Assembly (NCBI GenBank): GCA_018903015.1
Contig: JAHIPR010000250.1
Span: 1 to 22,470, forward strand
Origin: a bacterium
Lineage (GTDB): Bacteria > Atribacterota > JS1 > SB-45 > 34-128
DNA: 22,470 nucleotides
Direction: 5' to 3'
Within the stretch, counting starts at the first letter, position 1. Every line of letters begins with the position of its first letter. The notes under the pieces were generated by a model that was given only the letters and a program-made list of their open reading frames with translations, was not told the origin of the DNA and made no database searches. Both the position numbers and the translations under genes were made by a program. Below, piece by piece: positions 1-7,154 of this stretch.

Positions 1-2
1 AA

Positions 3-128
3 ACAAAAAATTTGAAGCAAAAAGCACTTGCATCTTATAAAAGTCAATTAAAAAATCCCTTACTAAAAAATTTACTCGAGTCATCTATTCGGGAAAATGA
101 ACTGTTTGCTGTAGAAAGTTTACCCTGA
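3..128 (+). CDS. C-terminal end of a gene cut by the window edge, possibly PIG-L/LmbE-type deacetylase
   Basis: An open frame enters from the left edge and gives 41 residues before a TGA at 126-128. The visible part is basic and helical, with the pattern K-x-x-AL-x-x-Y-x-SQ near its start. That pattern resembles the last helices of PIG-L/LmbE-family N-acetylglucosaminyl deacetylases. No catalytic motif of that family lies inside the window, so the assignment is weak. The next gene downstream is a GNAT acetyltransferase, and deacetylase/acetyltransferase pairs are common in sugar-modification loci, which fits but proves nothing. The reading frame is clear; the function is tentative. Confidence 0.45.
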   Translation, partial: TKNLKQKALASYKSQLKNPLLKNLLESSIRENELFAVESLP

Positions 129-240
129 TTAACCATAACAACTACCCGGAGAAACAGAAAAGAACATGATGCGGTCTTCTAGTGTTTATGAGGGTTTCAA
201 TGTAGTGACAATAGGATTAATCAATATGGAAGTAATGAGT

Positions 241-873
241 ATGAAAATTCGTAACTATCAGATAAAAGATAGAGATGCTATTCGAAAAATTAGTCTTGAG
301 AGTGTATTTTGGGGAGAAAACAGGGCTTATATCTTTGATGATGAAATACTGGCTGACATATTGACCATATATTTTACTGATTATGAACCTTTATCCTGCT
401 TTGTTGCAGTAAAAGTAAATCAGGTAATTGGTTATATTATGGGAGCTCAGGATATTCGAAAGATGCGTAGATTAATGAAATATAAGATTGTTCCAAGATT
501 AATATATAAAGCTTTAGGTCGTCGTCAGCTTTTACGCAGAAATAATCTAATATTAATAAAAAATATTATATCCAGTTATTTAAAGGGAGAGTTTATTTCC
601 CCTGATTTTTCCAAAGAATATCCTGCAACTTTACACATCAACATTAGAACGGAATATAGAAGACAAAATCTTGGCTCTTTGCTGGTCGATTATTTTCTTG
701 ATTTTCTAAAGAGGAAAAATATCCGGGGAATTCATTTTGGTGTAATGTCAGAAAGTGCAAAAGATTTTTTTATAAAGTTGAATTTTAATATATTGTTTAC
801 TGGGAAATACTCTTTCCCCCGATATTTTTTAGGGGAAAATATTCCTCATTATATCCTGGGCAAGCAAATCTAA
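241..873 (+). CDS. GNAT-family N-acetyltransferase
   Basis: This gene probably encodes a 210-residue acetyl-CoA-dependent N-acetyltransferase. The N-terminus (MKIRNYQIKDRD) is the usual first strand and helix of a GNAT fold. The acetyl-CoA-binding motif A is visible around residues 137-155, where a beta strand (LHINI) leads into RTEYRRQNLGSLLV. A late FGVMSESAKDFFIKLNF segment matches the motif B strand and helix. The frame is open from 166, but I chose ATG 241 because the fold starts there and GGAAG lies 8 bases upstream; ATG 226 is the main alternative. The acceptor substrate is unknown. The partial gene upstream is on the same strand and ends 112 bases earlier, so they may be co-transcribed. 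No clear terminator follows. Confidence 0.75.
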   Translation: MKIRNYQIKDRDAIRKISLESVFWGENRAYIFDDEILADILTIYFTDYEPLSCFVAVKVNQVIGYIMGAQDIRKMRRLMKYKIVPRLIYKALGRRQLLRRNNLILIKNIISSYLKGEFISPDFSKEYPATLHINIRTEYRRQNLGSLLVDYFLDFLKRKNIRGIHFGVMSESAKDFFIKLNFNILFTGKYSFPRYFLGENIPHYILGKQI

Positions 874-1204
874 AAGGAACAGGGGACCTTATTTGATCTA
901 TCCTAATAATTTATAATTAACAAATTTATCTTTCAATTACAGCCTGAACCTAAACGCAAAACACTAAACGCTATACGCTAGAAGACATCTTGCAAAACTT
1001 GCAACCTCTTTTTTTCTTGCATCTCCAAAACTAAAAACAAATTTATTTATTTTACTCATTTTATATTCAGTTTTTAATTTAAAAGGCATTTTAGAGAAAA
1101 ATAGAAAGATATGTCAAAAAAAGATAGATTATAAAAATAATGTAACATATGAAACATAATAAAGTTATATATTAAATTAAAATTACAAAAAAATGAAAAA
1201 CATA
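874..1204. other. Non-coding AT-rich spacer with degenerate short repeats
   Basis: No convincing gene was found in this stretch. It begins with an ACAGGGGACC fragment (884-893) that resembles the GGGGAC-type repeat at 14728. It also contains a cluster of CTAAACGC-like units (950-978) and three TTGCA words between 989 and 1021. The rest is nearly pure A/T. The reverse-strand frame at 1074-1265 is low-complexity A/T translated as Phe/Ile/Tyr and is not treated as a gene. Confidence 0.6.
950..978. repeat. Imperfect CTAAACGC short repeat
   Basis: The octamer CTAAACGC occurs at 950-957 and 964-971, followed by the variant CTATACGC at 971-978. The units stand out because they are the only CG-containing words in a very AT-rich spacer. 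Their function is unknown; they may be the remnant of a longer short-unit array. Confidence 0.5.
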
Positions 1205-1233
1205 TTGCAAAATAAAAAATATTGTGATAATAT
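1205..1233 (+). promoter_or_regulatory. Candidate promoter of the sugar cluster
   Basis: TTGCAA (1205-1210) is followed after 17 bases by TAATAT (1228-1233). The -10 is a weak match to TATAAT but lies inside the first palindrome (1225-1240), so a repressor bound there would block polymerase. The spacer is so AT-rich that other -10 sites are possible. Confidence 0.4.
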
Positions 1234-1240
1234 ATTATCA
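1225..1240. promoter_or_regulatory. Palindromic operator candidate 1
   Basis: TGATAATATATTATCA is a perfect 16-base palindrome with half-sites GATAA and TTATC separated by four bases. It overlaps the candidate -10 of the cluster and lies 73 bases before the first gene. A DeoR-family repressor is encoded by the second gene of the cluster and is the obvious candidate ligand, by inference only. Confidence 0.5.
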
Positions 1241-1258
1241 AAATAAATAACAAAAAAG

Positions 1259-1270
1259 TTATCATGATAA
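1259..1270. promoter_or_regulatory. Palindromic operator candidate 2
   Basis: TTATCATGATAA is a perfect 12-base palindrome built from the same TTATC and GATAA half-sites as site 1 but in the opposite arrangement. Its centre is about 32 bases from that of site 1, roughly three helical turns, compatible with cooperative binding or looping. Confidence 0.45.
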
Positions 1271-1312
1271 TTATTGTAAAATAAGTATCAAAATAAAATT
1301 AAGGAGACAAAA

Positions 1313-1978
1313 ATGAAACAAAAAATGATTATTATGTTGACCTACAATGACAAAACTGTTTCCAATGCTTTAGAAATATTCGGTCAATGTAAAGAGCTGC
1401 CTGTAGAATGTTGGGGATTTAAAAATGTCGGTTTACCAGTTGAAAAAATGAAAAAATTAGTTTTTAACATGAAGAAGTCGAAGAAAACTACTTTTTTAGA
1501 GGTTGTTACCTATAATGAGAAATCTTGTTTTGAAGCAGCTAAACTCGCTCTTGAGTGTCAGTTTAATTATTTTACGGGTAGCGTCTATTTTGAATCGGTT
1601 CACAACTTATTAAAGGATAAACCTATGAAATATTTTCCCTTTTGTGGAAAAGTAAGTGGTAGTCCTAGCATACTGGAAGGTTCAATTCAAGAAATTATTG
1701 ATGATGCCAAATTAATGGAAGAAAAAGGTGTGGATGGATTCGATCTGTTAGCATATAGATATGTAGAAGATGCTGAAAAATTAGCACAACAATTTATTAA
1801 AGCAATAAAGATTCCCGTCGTATTAGCTGGAAGTATTAATAGTTTAGATAGATTGGACAAGATTAAAGAATATAATCCTTGGGGATTTACTATCGGTAGT
1901 GCATTTTTTGACAAAATATTTGTAAAGGGTGGCTCATTTAAAGAGCAGATTAGCAGAGTTTTATCTTGTATTGATTAA
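1313..1978 (+). CDS. TIM-barrel protein, HisA/epimerase/aldolase-like
   Basis: This is a 221-residue soluble protein with alternating strands and helices of a beta/alpha barrel. The C-terminal part is the most telling: a strand IPVVLAGSIN around residues 164-173 and a following GFTIGSAFF around 190-198. These resemble the two glycine-rich phosphate-binding strands of HisA, TrpC, TrpF and phosphate-sugar epimerases or aldolases. A KVSGSPSILEG segment near 112-122 may form another active-site loop. The start is an ATG behind AAGGAGA. It is the first gene after the operator region and is followed 21 bases later by the DeoR regulator. In context it may act on a sugar phosphate made by the FGGY kinase, but the reaction cannot be assigned. 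No close characterised family was recognised. Confidence 0.6.
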   Translation: MKQKMIIMLTYNDKTVSNALEIFGQCKELPVECWGFKNVGLPVEKMKKLVFNMKKSKKTTFLEVVTYNEKSCFEAAKLALECQFNYFTGSVYFESVHNLLKDKPMKYFPFCGKVSGSPSILEGSIQEIIDDAKLMEEKGVDGFDLLAYRYVEDAEKLAQQFIKAIKIPVVLAGSINSLDRLDKIKEYNPWGFTIGSAFFDKIFVKGGSFKEQISRVLSCID

Positions 1979-1999
1979 GCAAAGAGAAGGAAAATTATT

Positions 2000-2791
2000 T
2001 TGGCAACAAACATATTAATTAAAAAAAGAAGAGATGATATTTGTAAGTTACTTAAAGAAAAAAATATGCTTTCAATTAGTGAACTTAGTTCAATCTTAAA
2101 TATTCCAAAAATTACTATTCGAAGAGATTTAGATTATTTGGCAAAGGAAAAAAAGATAAAAAAGACTCATGGAGGGGCAATTATCGAGAGGGCTAAAGAT
2201 TATGAACCTCCTTATATGATCCGTTCTTTGGAAATGATAGAACAAAAAAAGGCCATTGGAAAGCTTGCAGCATCATTAATTCCGGAGAGTTCTCTAATTT
2301 TTATAGACGTAGGGACTACTTTATTAGAGTTAGCTAAAAATTTACCCACTGATAAAAATATTTCTGTGATTACTAATTGGATACCCATTACCAAAGAATT
2401 AGGGAAAAAAATGTTTTCTAATCTTTTCTTGCTTGGAGGTAAAGTCAATTGTCGTGAAATGTCAATTATTGGTAATTATCCATTGCAATTTTTGGATAAC
2501 TTTAATATTGAAATTTGCTTTATTGGTGTAGGCGGGATTTCTATCGATCACGGGTTAACTGATTATACTTTCGAAGAAATAGAAATGAAAAAACAGATGA
2601 TTCAAAGAGCAAAGAAAAGAATTGTTCTTGCGGACCATAAAAAATTTAATCGACTGGCACCGATAAAAATTTGTGATTTATCTAATATTGATATAATAAT
2701 TACCAGCGAAGGGTTAGATGATAAAGATAGAATTAAAATTGAACAATGTGGAGTAAGAGTAATAATTAGTAAAAAGGATAATATTGTTTAA
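2000..2791 (+). CDS. DeoR-family transcriptional regulator
   Basis: This 263-residue protein has the standard DeoR layout. An N-terminal helix-turn-helix spans about residues 20-55 (ISELSSILNIPKITIRRDLDYL, with the family's T-x-RRDL recognition helix and following HGGA). A DeoRC sensor domain of the isomerase-like fold follows, with DVGTT near residues 94-98 and a GVGGI segment near 178. Such regulators are usually repressors released by a phosphorylated sugar. The start is TTG, supported by AGAGAAGG 9 bases upstream and by the normal DeoR N-terminus; an ATG start would cut the HTH. It lies second in the cluster, so autoregulation through the GATAA/TTATC palindromes at 1225, 1259 and 2832 is plausible but inferred. 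Confidence 0.9.
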   Translation: MATNILIKKRRDDICKLLKEKNMLSISELSSILNIPKITIRRDLDYLAKEKKIKKTHGGAIIERAKDYEPPYMIRSLEMIEQKKAIGKLAASLIPESSLIFIDVGTTLLELAKNLPTDKNISVITNWIPITKELGKKMFSNLFLLGGKVNCREMSIIGNYPLQFLDNFNIEICFIGVGGISIDHGLTDYTFEEIEMKKQMIQRAKKRIVLADHKKFNRLAPIKICDLSNIDIIITSEGLDDKDRIKIEQCGVRVIISKKDNIV

Positions 2792-2831
2792 ATTTTAAAA
2801 TAATATTTAGTCCATTAAAACCGTTAGATTT

Positions 2832-2849
2832 AGATAACGTTTGTTATCT
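2832..2849. promoter_or_regulatory. Operator-like inverted repeat 3 or weak stem-loop
   Basis: AGATAACGTTTGTTATCT contains 7-base inverted arms with a 4-base centre and the same GATAA/TTATC half-sites as the sites at 1225 and 1259. It lies between the regulator and the importer genes, so it may control an internal promoter. It could also act as a weak RNA stem-loop: the T-rich stretch behind it (CGTTCTTTT) is too poor for a confident terminator call. Confidence 0.4.
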
Positions 2850-2952
2850 CGTTCTTTTATAGATTTAAAAGATTAGATAAATCCTGTTCTTGAAAAGGTC
2901 AGGCAATTTAACAAAAAATAATTTAATTAAAAATAAAGAAAGAGGTGATTAC

Positions 2953-3219
2953 ATGTTTCCAAAAAGGATGTTGTGGGGAGATAAAATATTCTGGTCAATA
3001 ACATTGTGGTGTCTTATTGGCTTATTTTGGCTGAGATTTCTAGAGGGGTTTTTCCCAGTTTGGGTATCTAATTTTATAAGTATACCTGTTATTATTTATA
3101 TCATGCGCCTGGAAGACCCTGTAAAATTAAGAAAAAAAGAAAAAATGAAATTATTTAAAGATAAAAAACTTCATAAACTTATTAAAGATAACAGAGGTAG
3201 TGTTAATGAGCAGAGTTAA
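2953..3219 (+). CDS. Small membrane protein resembling the second half of DUF2160 (glycerol-type ABC importer subunit)
   Basis: An 88-residue protein with two hydrophobic segments at about 13-29 (WSITLWCLIGLFWLRFL) and 33-50, then a very basic tail rich in Lys. A GDKIFWS motif just before the first segment and the overall spacing recall the GDRLF-helix-helix part of DUF2160 proteins, which accompany GlpSTPQUV-type glycerol/polyol ABC importers. DUF2160 proteins usually have an additional N-terminal helix region that is absent here. The start is ATG 2953, behind AGAGGTG; the frame stays open further upstream to an ATG at 2890, but that lacks a good ribosome site. The end overlaps the next ATPase gene by 14 bases, which points to translational coupling. 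A role as an accessory membrane subunit is inferred. Confidence 0.55.
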   Translation: MFPKRMLWGDKIFWSITLWCLIGLFWLRFLEGFFPVWVSNFISIPVIIYIMRLEDPVKLRKKEKMKLFKDKKLHKLIKDNRGSVNEQS

Positions 3220-4363
3220 ATTAGAAAATGTTTGGAAAATATATAAAACTAGAAAAAAAGATGTAATTGGAGTAAAAAAGTTAAATTTAGATATTAAAAA
3301 TGGTCAATTCGTAGCCCTGCTTGGCCCTTCTGGGTGCGGGAAATCTTCAACACTAAGAATGTTAGCAGGGTTAGAAGAAATAACGAAGGGAAAAATATGG
3401 GTAGGCGAAAGAATTGTGAACGATATAATCCCACAAGATAGAAACATTGCAATGGTCTTTGAAAATTATGCACTATATACTCACAAAACTGTTTTTGAAA
3501 ATATTGCTTTTCCGCTTGTATTGCGAGGAGTTTCTCCTGACGAGATTAAAAAACAGGTTTATTGGGTTGCAGAAATATTAAAGATTGTAGACATTTTAAA
3601 TGAAAACACTAATAAATTGAGTGGTGGCCAAAGACAAAGAGTTTCTATTGGAAGAGCACTAGTCAGAAACCCAGAGGTTCTGTTAATGGATGAACCCATC
3701 TCTCATTTAGAAGCAAAATTAAGGACTCATATGAGAGCTGAATTAACAAGATTACAAAGAAAATTTAACAGAACAACCGTATATGTAACACACGATCAGC
3801 ATGAAGCTATTACAATGGCCGATCAGATAGCTGTAATGAATTTTGGTGAACTACAACAATATGACACCCCGATAAATTTATTTAACAGACCTTTTAATGA
3901 ATTTGTTGCTGGTTTTATTGGCGAACCGCCTATGAATATGTTTGATTGTAATTTAGAAAAGGAATTAAATGATTTATATTTAGTTTCTAAAAATTTTAAA
4001 TTTAAAATTCCAGATAAAATTAAAATCGAAATAAAAAAAGAGCAAATATTATCAAAAGAAATGAAATTAGGGATTAGGCCACAAGACATGGTGATAAGAA
4101 GGCAGAAAAAAAATTACAGAAACATTTCAGGGGAGATGTTTCATTGGGAAGTACGTGGTGACGAAGGAATTGCTTTGGTTAAAATCGATAAAAATATGAT
4201 TGCAGTAAAAACTCCGGCAAACTTTAAATTTTCTAAAAAAGAAGAAATTCAAATTGATTTCGACCTAGAAAAAATAAATATTTTCAATAAATCTACCACA
4301 AAAAATATATGTGTATCGGATAAAGAATTTATTTCACTTGCAGAAGGAGGGGGTTCCCAATAA
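3206..4363 (+). CDS. ABC importer ATPase 1 (MalK/GlpS-like, Q-loop Glu)
   Basis: A 385-residue nucleotide-binding subunit of a sugar-type ABC importer. Walker A GPSGCGKSS is at about 40-48, the signature LSGGQ at 138-142, Walker B LLMDE at 159-163 and the H-loop His at 196 (VTHDQ). Two positions are unusual: the Q-loop reads MVFENYAL, with Glu86 where Gln is expected, and the D-loop reads SHLEAK instead of SNLDAK. A TOBE-like regulatory region occupies the last 130 or so residues. The start is ATG 3206, 7 bases after AGAGGTA; the frame also offers GTG 3200, which is too close to that site. The gene overlaps the following ATPase gene by one base (TAATG). It acts at the inner face of the membrane with the second ATPase and the two permeases. 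Confidence 0.9.
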   Translation: MSRVKLENVWKIYKTRKKDVIGVKKLNLDIKNGQFVALLGPSGCGKSSTLRMLAGLEEITKGKIWVGERIVNDIIPQDRNIAMVFENYALYTHKTVFENIAFPLVLRGVSPDEIKKQVYWVAEILKIVDILNENTNKLSGGQRQRVSIGRALVRNPEVLLMDEPISHLEAKLRTHMRAELTRLQRKFNRTTVYVTHDQHEAITMADQIAVMNFGELQQYDTPINLFNRPFNEFVAGFIGEPPMNMFDCNLEKELNDLYLVSKNFKFKIPDKIKIEIKKEQILSKEMKLGIRPQDMVIRRQKKNYRNISGEMFHWEVRGDEGIALVKIDKNMIAVKTPANFKFSKKEEIQIDFDLEKINIFNKSTTKNICVSDKEFISLAEGGGSQ

Positions 4364-5481
4364 TGAGTGTAAATATTAGGACAGAAAACCTTTTTAAATT
4401 TTACGAAACTGTTGAGGCCTTGAGCAATATAAATTTAGAAATTAATGAGGGTGAATTTTTTGTTTTGTTGGGTCCTTCTGGTGCTGGGAAAACATCATTT
4501 ATAAAAGTGATTGCTGGTGTTGAAGGAGAAGATTTTGGAGATATTTATTTTGGAGATAAACTAATAAATAAAATTCCTGCCTATCAACGCAATGTTGCCG
4601 TTACCTTCGAATCTTATGCTCTATATGCACATTTAAGTGTTTTTGATAATATGGCATTTCCTTTAAAGGGTCCACTTTGTAAAAATAAGGGATATTCACC
4701 CGAACAAATTGATAAAATAGTACATAAGTGGGCCAAGTTTTTACAAATTGAACAATTGCTAGAAAGGTTACCCCAAGAATTATCTGGAGGACAAAAACAG
4801 AGGGTTGCGATGGGGAGGATGCTTGTAAGAGAACCTAACGTTTTTCTTATGGATGAACCAATTGCACATCTAGATGCAAAATTAAGACACATAATGCGTG
4901 CAGAATTAAAAAATATCCAACGCGAACTTAACATCACCACAATTTATACTACTCCCGATCAATTAGAAGCCTTATCTATGGGTGACAGAATAGCGATTAT
5001 CAATGAAGGAAAAATATTGCAAGTTGGAAAACCAAATGATCTTTTTGATAATCCCGTAGATGAGTGGGTGGCAAGCTTTATTTCCGATATTCCTATGAAT
5101 ATCATTAGCTGTCATTTTGAAACCGAGGATGAAAAATATTTTGCGGCAAATCCTTATTTTAGAATTGCTCTCCCCGAAAAACAAGGTAGTAAATTGATAA
5201 GCATATTAAGGGATAATAATAAATTTGATCTAGGAGTTAGGCCTAATAAAGTTTCTATAAACTCTTCAGAAAAAAAAGAAAATAGTATCCCTGCAAAGGT
5301 TTCAATAGCTGAAGATATCGGAAGAACAAAAATAATTTCATTATTTGTGGGCGATATAGAAATATTTTCAAAAATTTTAAGTTCAGAATTTCCTAAGAAC
5401 ATTAATAAAGTATGGATTAAATTTGATGAGGAAAGCTTATATTATTTTAACGAAAAAACCAAGGCAAGGTATGCCATTTAA
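4363..5481 (+). CDS. ABC importer ATPase 2 (GlpT-like; Q-loop Glu and H-loop Pro)
   Basis: The second, diverged ATPase of the importer, 372 residues. Walker A GPSGAGKTS is at 37-45, the signature LSGGQ at 140-144 and Walker B FLMDE at 161-165, all intact. The Q-loop reads VTFESYAL with Glu83 in place of Gln. The switch histidine is absent: the H-loop reads TTPDQ, with Pro198 where His normally sits, confirmed by the CCC codon near 4955. The D-loop is AHLDAK. A C-terminal TOBE-like domain follows. Having two non-identical ATPases, one with a degenerate catalytic residue, implies an asymmetric heterodimer. Related sequences with these same substitutions probably exist as a subfamily, but I could not check. 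The ATG overlaps the stop of the first ATPase, so the pair is translationally coupled. Confidence 0.88.
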   Translation: MSVNIRTENLFKFYETVEALSNINLEINEGEFFVLLGPSGAGKTSFIKVIAGVEGEDFGDIYFGDKLINKIPAYQRNVAVTFESYALYAHLSVFDNMAFPLKGPLCKNKGYSPEQIDKIVHKWAKFLQIEQLLERLPQELSGGQKQRVAMGRMLVREPNVFLMDEPIAHLDAKLRHIMRAELKNIQRELNITTIYTTPDQLEALSMGDRIAIINEGKILQVGKPNDLFDNPVDEWVASFISDIPMNIISCHFETEDEKYFAANPYFRIALPEKQGSKLISILRDNNKFDLGVRPNKVSINSSEKKENSIPAKVSIAEDIGRTKIISLFVGDIEIFSKILSSEFPKNINKVWIKFDEESLYYFNEKTKARYAI

Positions 5482-5576
5482 AAAGGAGGTGATGTCAACT
5501 TACCTAGCAATTAATAGACAGGTAGTAGATACAAGTAGAATAGTAAATTTAAAATATGTAAAGGAGGAATATTACC

Positions 5577-7061
5577 GTGAAAAAGAAAATTTTATTAGTG
5601 AGTATAATCTCATTATCTTTAGTTTGTTTATTTTTTAATTTTGGTTTTGCTAAATGGATATCTTTAGAAGAAAGTTCTAAGCCTTTCTCCGGAGTAACCT
5701 TAAGATTGATTGGAGAAAGTCTGCCACCCTTAGAAGGATTAGATCAAGTTAAACATATATTTGAGGAGAAAACAGGTATAAAAGTTATAATTGAAATGTA
5801 TGGACATGAAGAGGTGATTGCAAAAACTACAGCAGACTTTGTAGGGAATACCGGAATTTATGATGTTGTACTAAATCCTCATCGCGAAATAGGTAAAGTA
5901 GTTGAAAATAATTGGGTTGCACCTATAGAAAATTTCTATAATGATGAAAATCTTCGGAATCCAGAATTAGACTTTGATGGAATGTTTTTAAATGAAAAAT
6001 GGTTTAATGAGTGTTGTGCATACAATGATGTCATCTATAGTTTACCTTTTCATTTTATATCAATGTTTATGTGGTATCGTTATGATATATTTGAACATCC
6101 CGAAGAAAGAGTTAATTTCAAAGAGAAATATGGATACGAATTACCCAGCCCACCGATAACGATGGAAGATTATTTTAATACTGCTGAATTTTTTACAAGG
6201 AAAAAGGGTGAAAAACTTGCTGGAGAAATATTGGAAAAAAATTTTTATGGAACTGCTATTCAAGCCGCAAGACATGTTGCTACTTGGTATGGATGGTTAA
6301 ATTTCCTCTATAGCTTCGGAGGTAGAGAATTGTTAATAGATAAGGGTAGCGAATATGGAAAAGTTGTAATTAATTCTCCCGAAGCAATTGAATCTTTAGA
6401 GTATTATAAAAAACTTTTAGACTATTCGCCCCCAGGTGGTTTAACTTATACCTGGGATGAAACACAAGCATCACAACAACAAGGAATTGTAGCACAAGCA
6501 ATTCAATGGGATGATGCTACCTATGCTGTTGAAGATCCAAAACAATCATTGGTAGCAGGTAAAATGGCTTTCAGCGGCACCCCTATTAAAGAAGTAAAAA
6601 TGACTCAAATTGAAGGATGGTCAATGTTTATTCCGAGATCTTCTAAAAAGCAAGAAGCTTCATGGTTATTTATACAATGGTGTATGGGAGATGACTCTCA
6701 AGTTGCTCAAATGCTTGCCGGTGGCGCTTCAGCAGTGAGGAAGACTTATGACAACGAAAAAATTAAGAAAATTACATATGCACCAACTGCGCTTTACTTG
6801 AAATCTGGCGAAGTGATAAAAACAAGAAAACTTGGAGATAAAACAGGTTTAGGTGTTCCGGAAACCTTTGTAAATGCAATTAACCCGTTGACCGGAGATA
6901 CTACGGTTACTATTGTTCCAAAACCAACTTTCCCTGAGCAAGGATGGGTTGTAGAGAAAATTGAGTTAGCAGTAAATAGTGTATTAACTGGCGAAAATAC
7001 CGCAAAAGAAGCTTTAGATTGGTGCCAAAAAGAGATAGAAAAAGAGTTACCACAGCAATAG
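5577..7061 (+). CDS. Extracellular solute-binding protein of the sugar/polyol importer
   Basis: A 494-residue secreted binding protein of the family 1 (MalE/UgpB) type. It starts with GTG, strongly supported by AAGGAGG 9 bases upstream and by the signal peptide (MKKKILLVSIISL...), which ends around GFA-K at residues 24-26. No lipobox cysteine is present at the cleavage region, so it may be free or held by other means. The mature part has the two-lobe pattern: an early EEKTGIKV strand, IYDVVLNPHREIGKVVENNW, the central SLPFHFISMFMWYRYDIF, and a late GWSMFIPRSSKKQEASWLFIQW segment typical of sugar-binding proteins. The aromatic residues there suggest a carbohydrate or polyol ligand. It follows the ATPases by 95 bases and is separated from the first permease by a long hairpin. 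Confidence 0.9.
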   Translation: MKKKILLVSIISLSLVCLFFNFGFAKWISLEESSKPFSGVTLRLIGESLPPLEGLDQVKHIFEEKTGIKVIIEMYGHEEVIAKTTADFVGNTGIYDVVLNPHREIGKVVENNWVAPIENFYNDENLRNPELDFDGMFLNEKWFNECCAYNDVIYSLPFHFISMFMWYRYDIFEHPEERVNFKEKYGYELPSPPITMEDYFNTAEFFTRKKGEKLAGEILEKNFYGTAIQAARHVATWYGWLNFLYSFGGRELLIDKGSEYGKVVINSPEAIESLEYYKKLLDYSPPGGLTYTWDETQASQQQGIVAQAIQWDDATYAVEDPKQSLVAGKMAFSGTPIKEVKMTQIEGWSMFIPRSSKKQEASWLFIQWCMGDDSQVAQMLAGGASAVRKTYDNEKIKKITYAPTALYLKSGEVIKTRKLGDKTGLGVPETFVNAINPLTGDTTVTIVPKPTFPEQGWVVEKIELAVNSVLTGENTAKEALDWCQKEIEKELPQQ

Positions 7062-7084
7062 AGTGTTTTAAAATTTATCAACAT

Positions 7085-7126
7085 ATATCTTTGGGCCATA
7101 TGCTGCTTAATATGGCCCAAAGATAT
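7085..7126 (+). promoter_or_regulatory. Perfect 17-base-pair intercistronic hairpin
   Basis: ATATCTTTGGGCCATAT (7085-7101) and its exact reverse complement (7110-7126) flank an 8-base loop. No T-run follows, so it is unlikely to be a full terminator. It lies between the binding-protein stop and the permease start, where such hairpins protect upstream mRNA and keep the binding protein in excess over the permeases (malE-malF-type arrangement). Confidence 0.75.
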
Positions 7127-7154
7127 TGTAGTAGGGAAGGAAGGTAAATAATTT

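Noticed and set aside
1074..1265. 63-codon reverse-strand frame upstream of the sugar cluster
   Set aside because: The translation is Phe/Ile/Tyr-rich low complexity caused by A/T runs, it has no ribosome site, and it covers the promoter and operator region.
5423..5638. 71-codon plus-strand frame across the ATPase 2 end and the binding-protein start
   Set aside because: It overlaps both real genes in another frame. Its internal ATG at 5492 is only 2 bases from the AGGAGG, too close for use, and the protein looks like no family.
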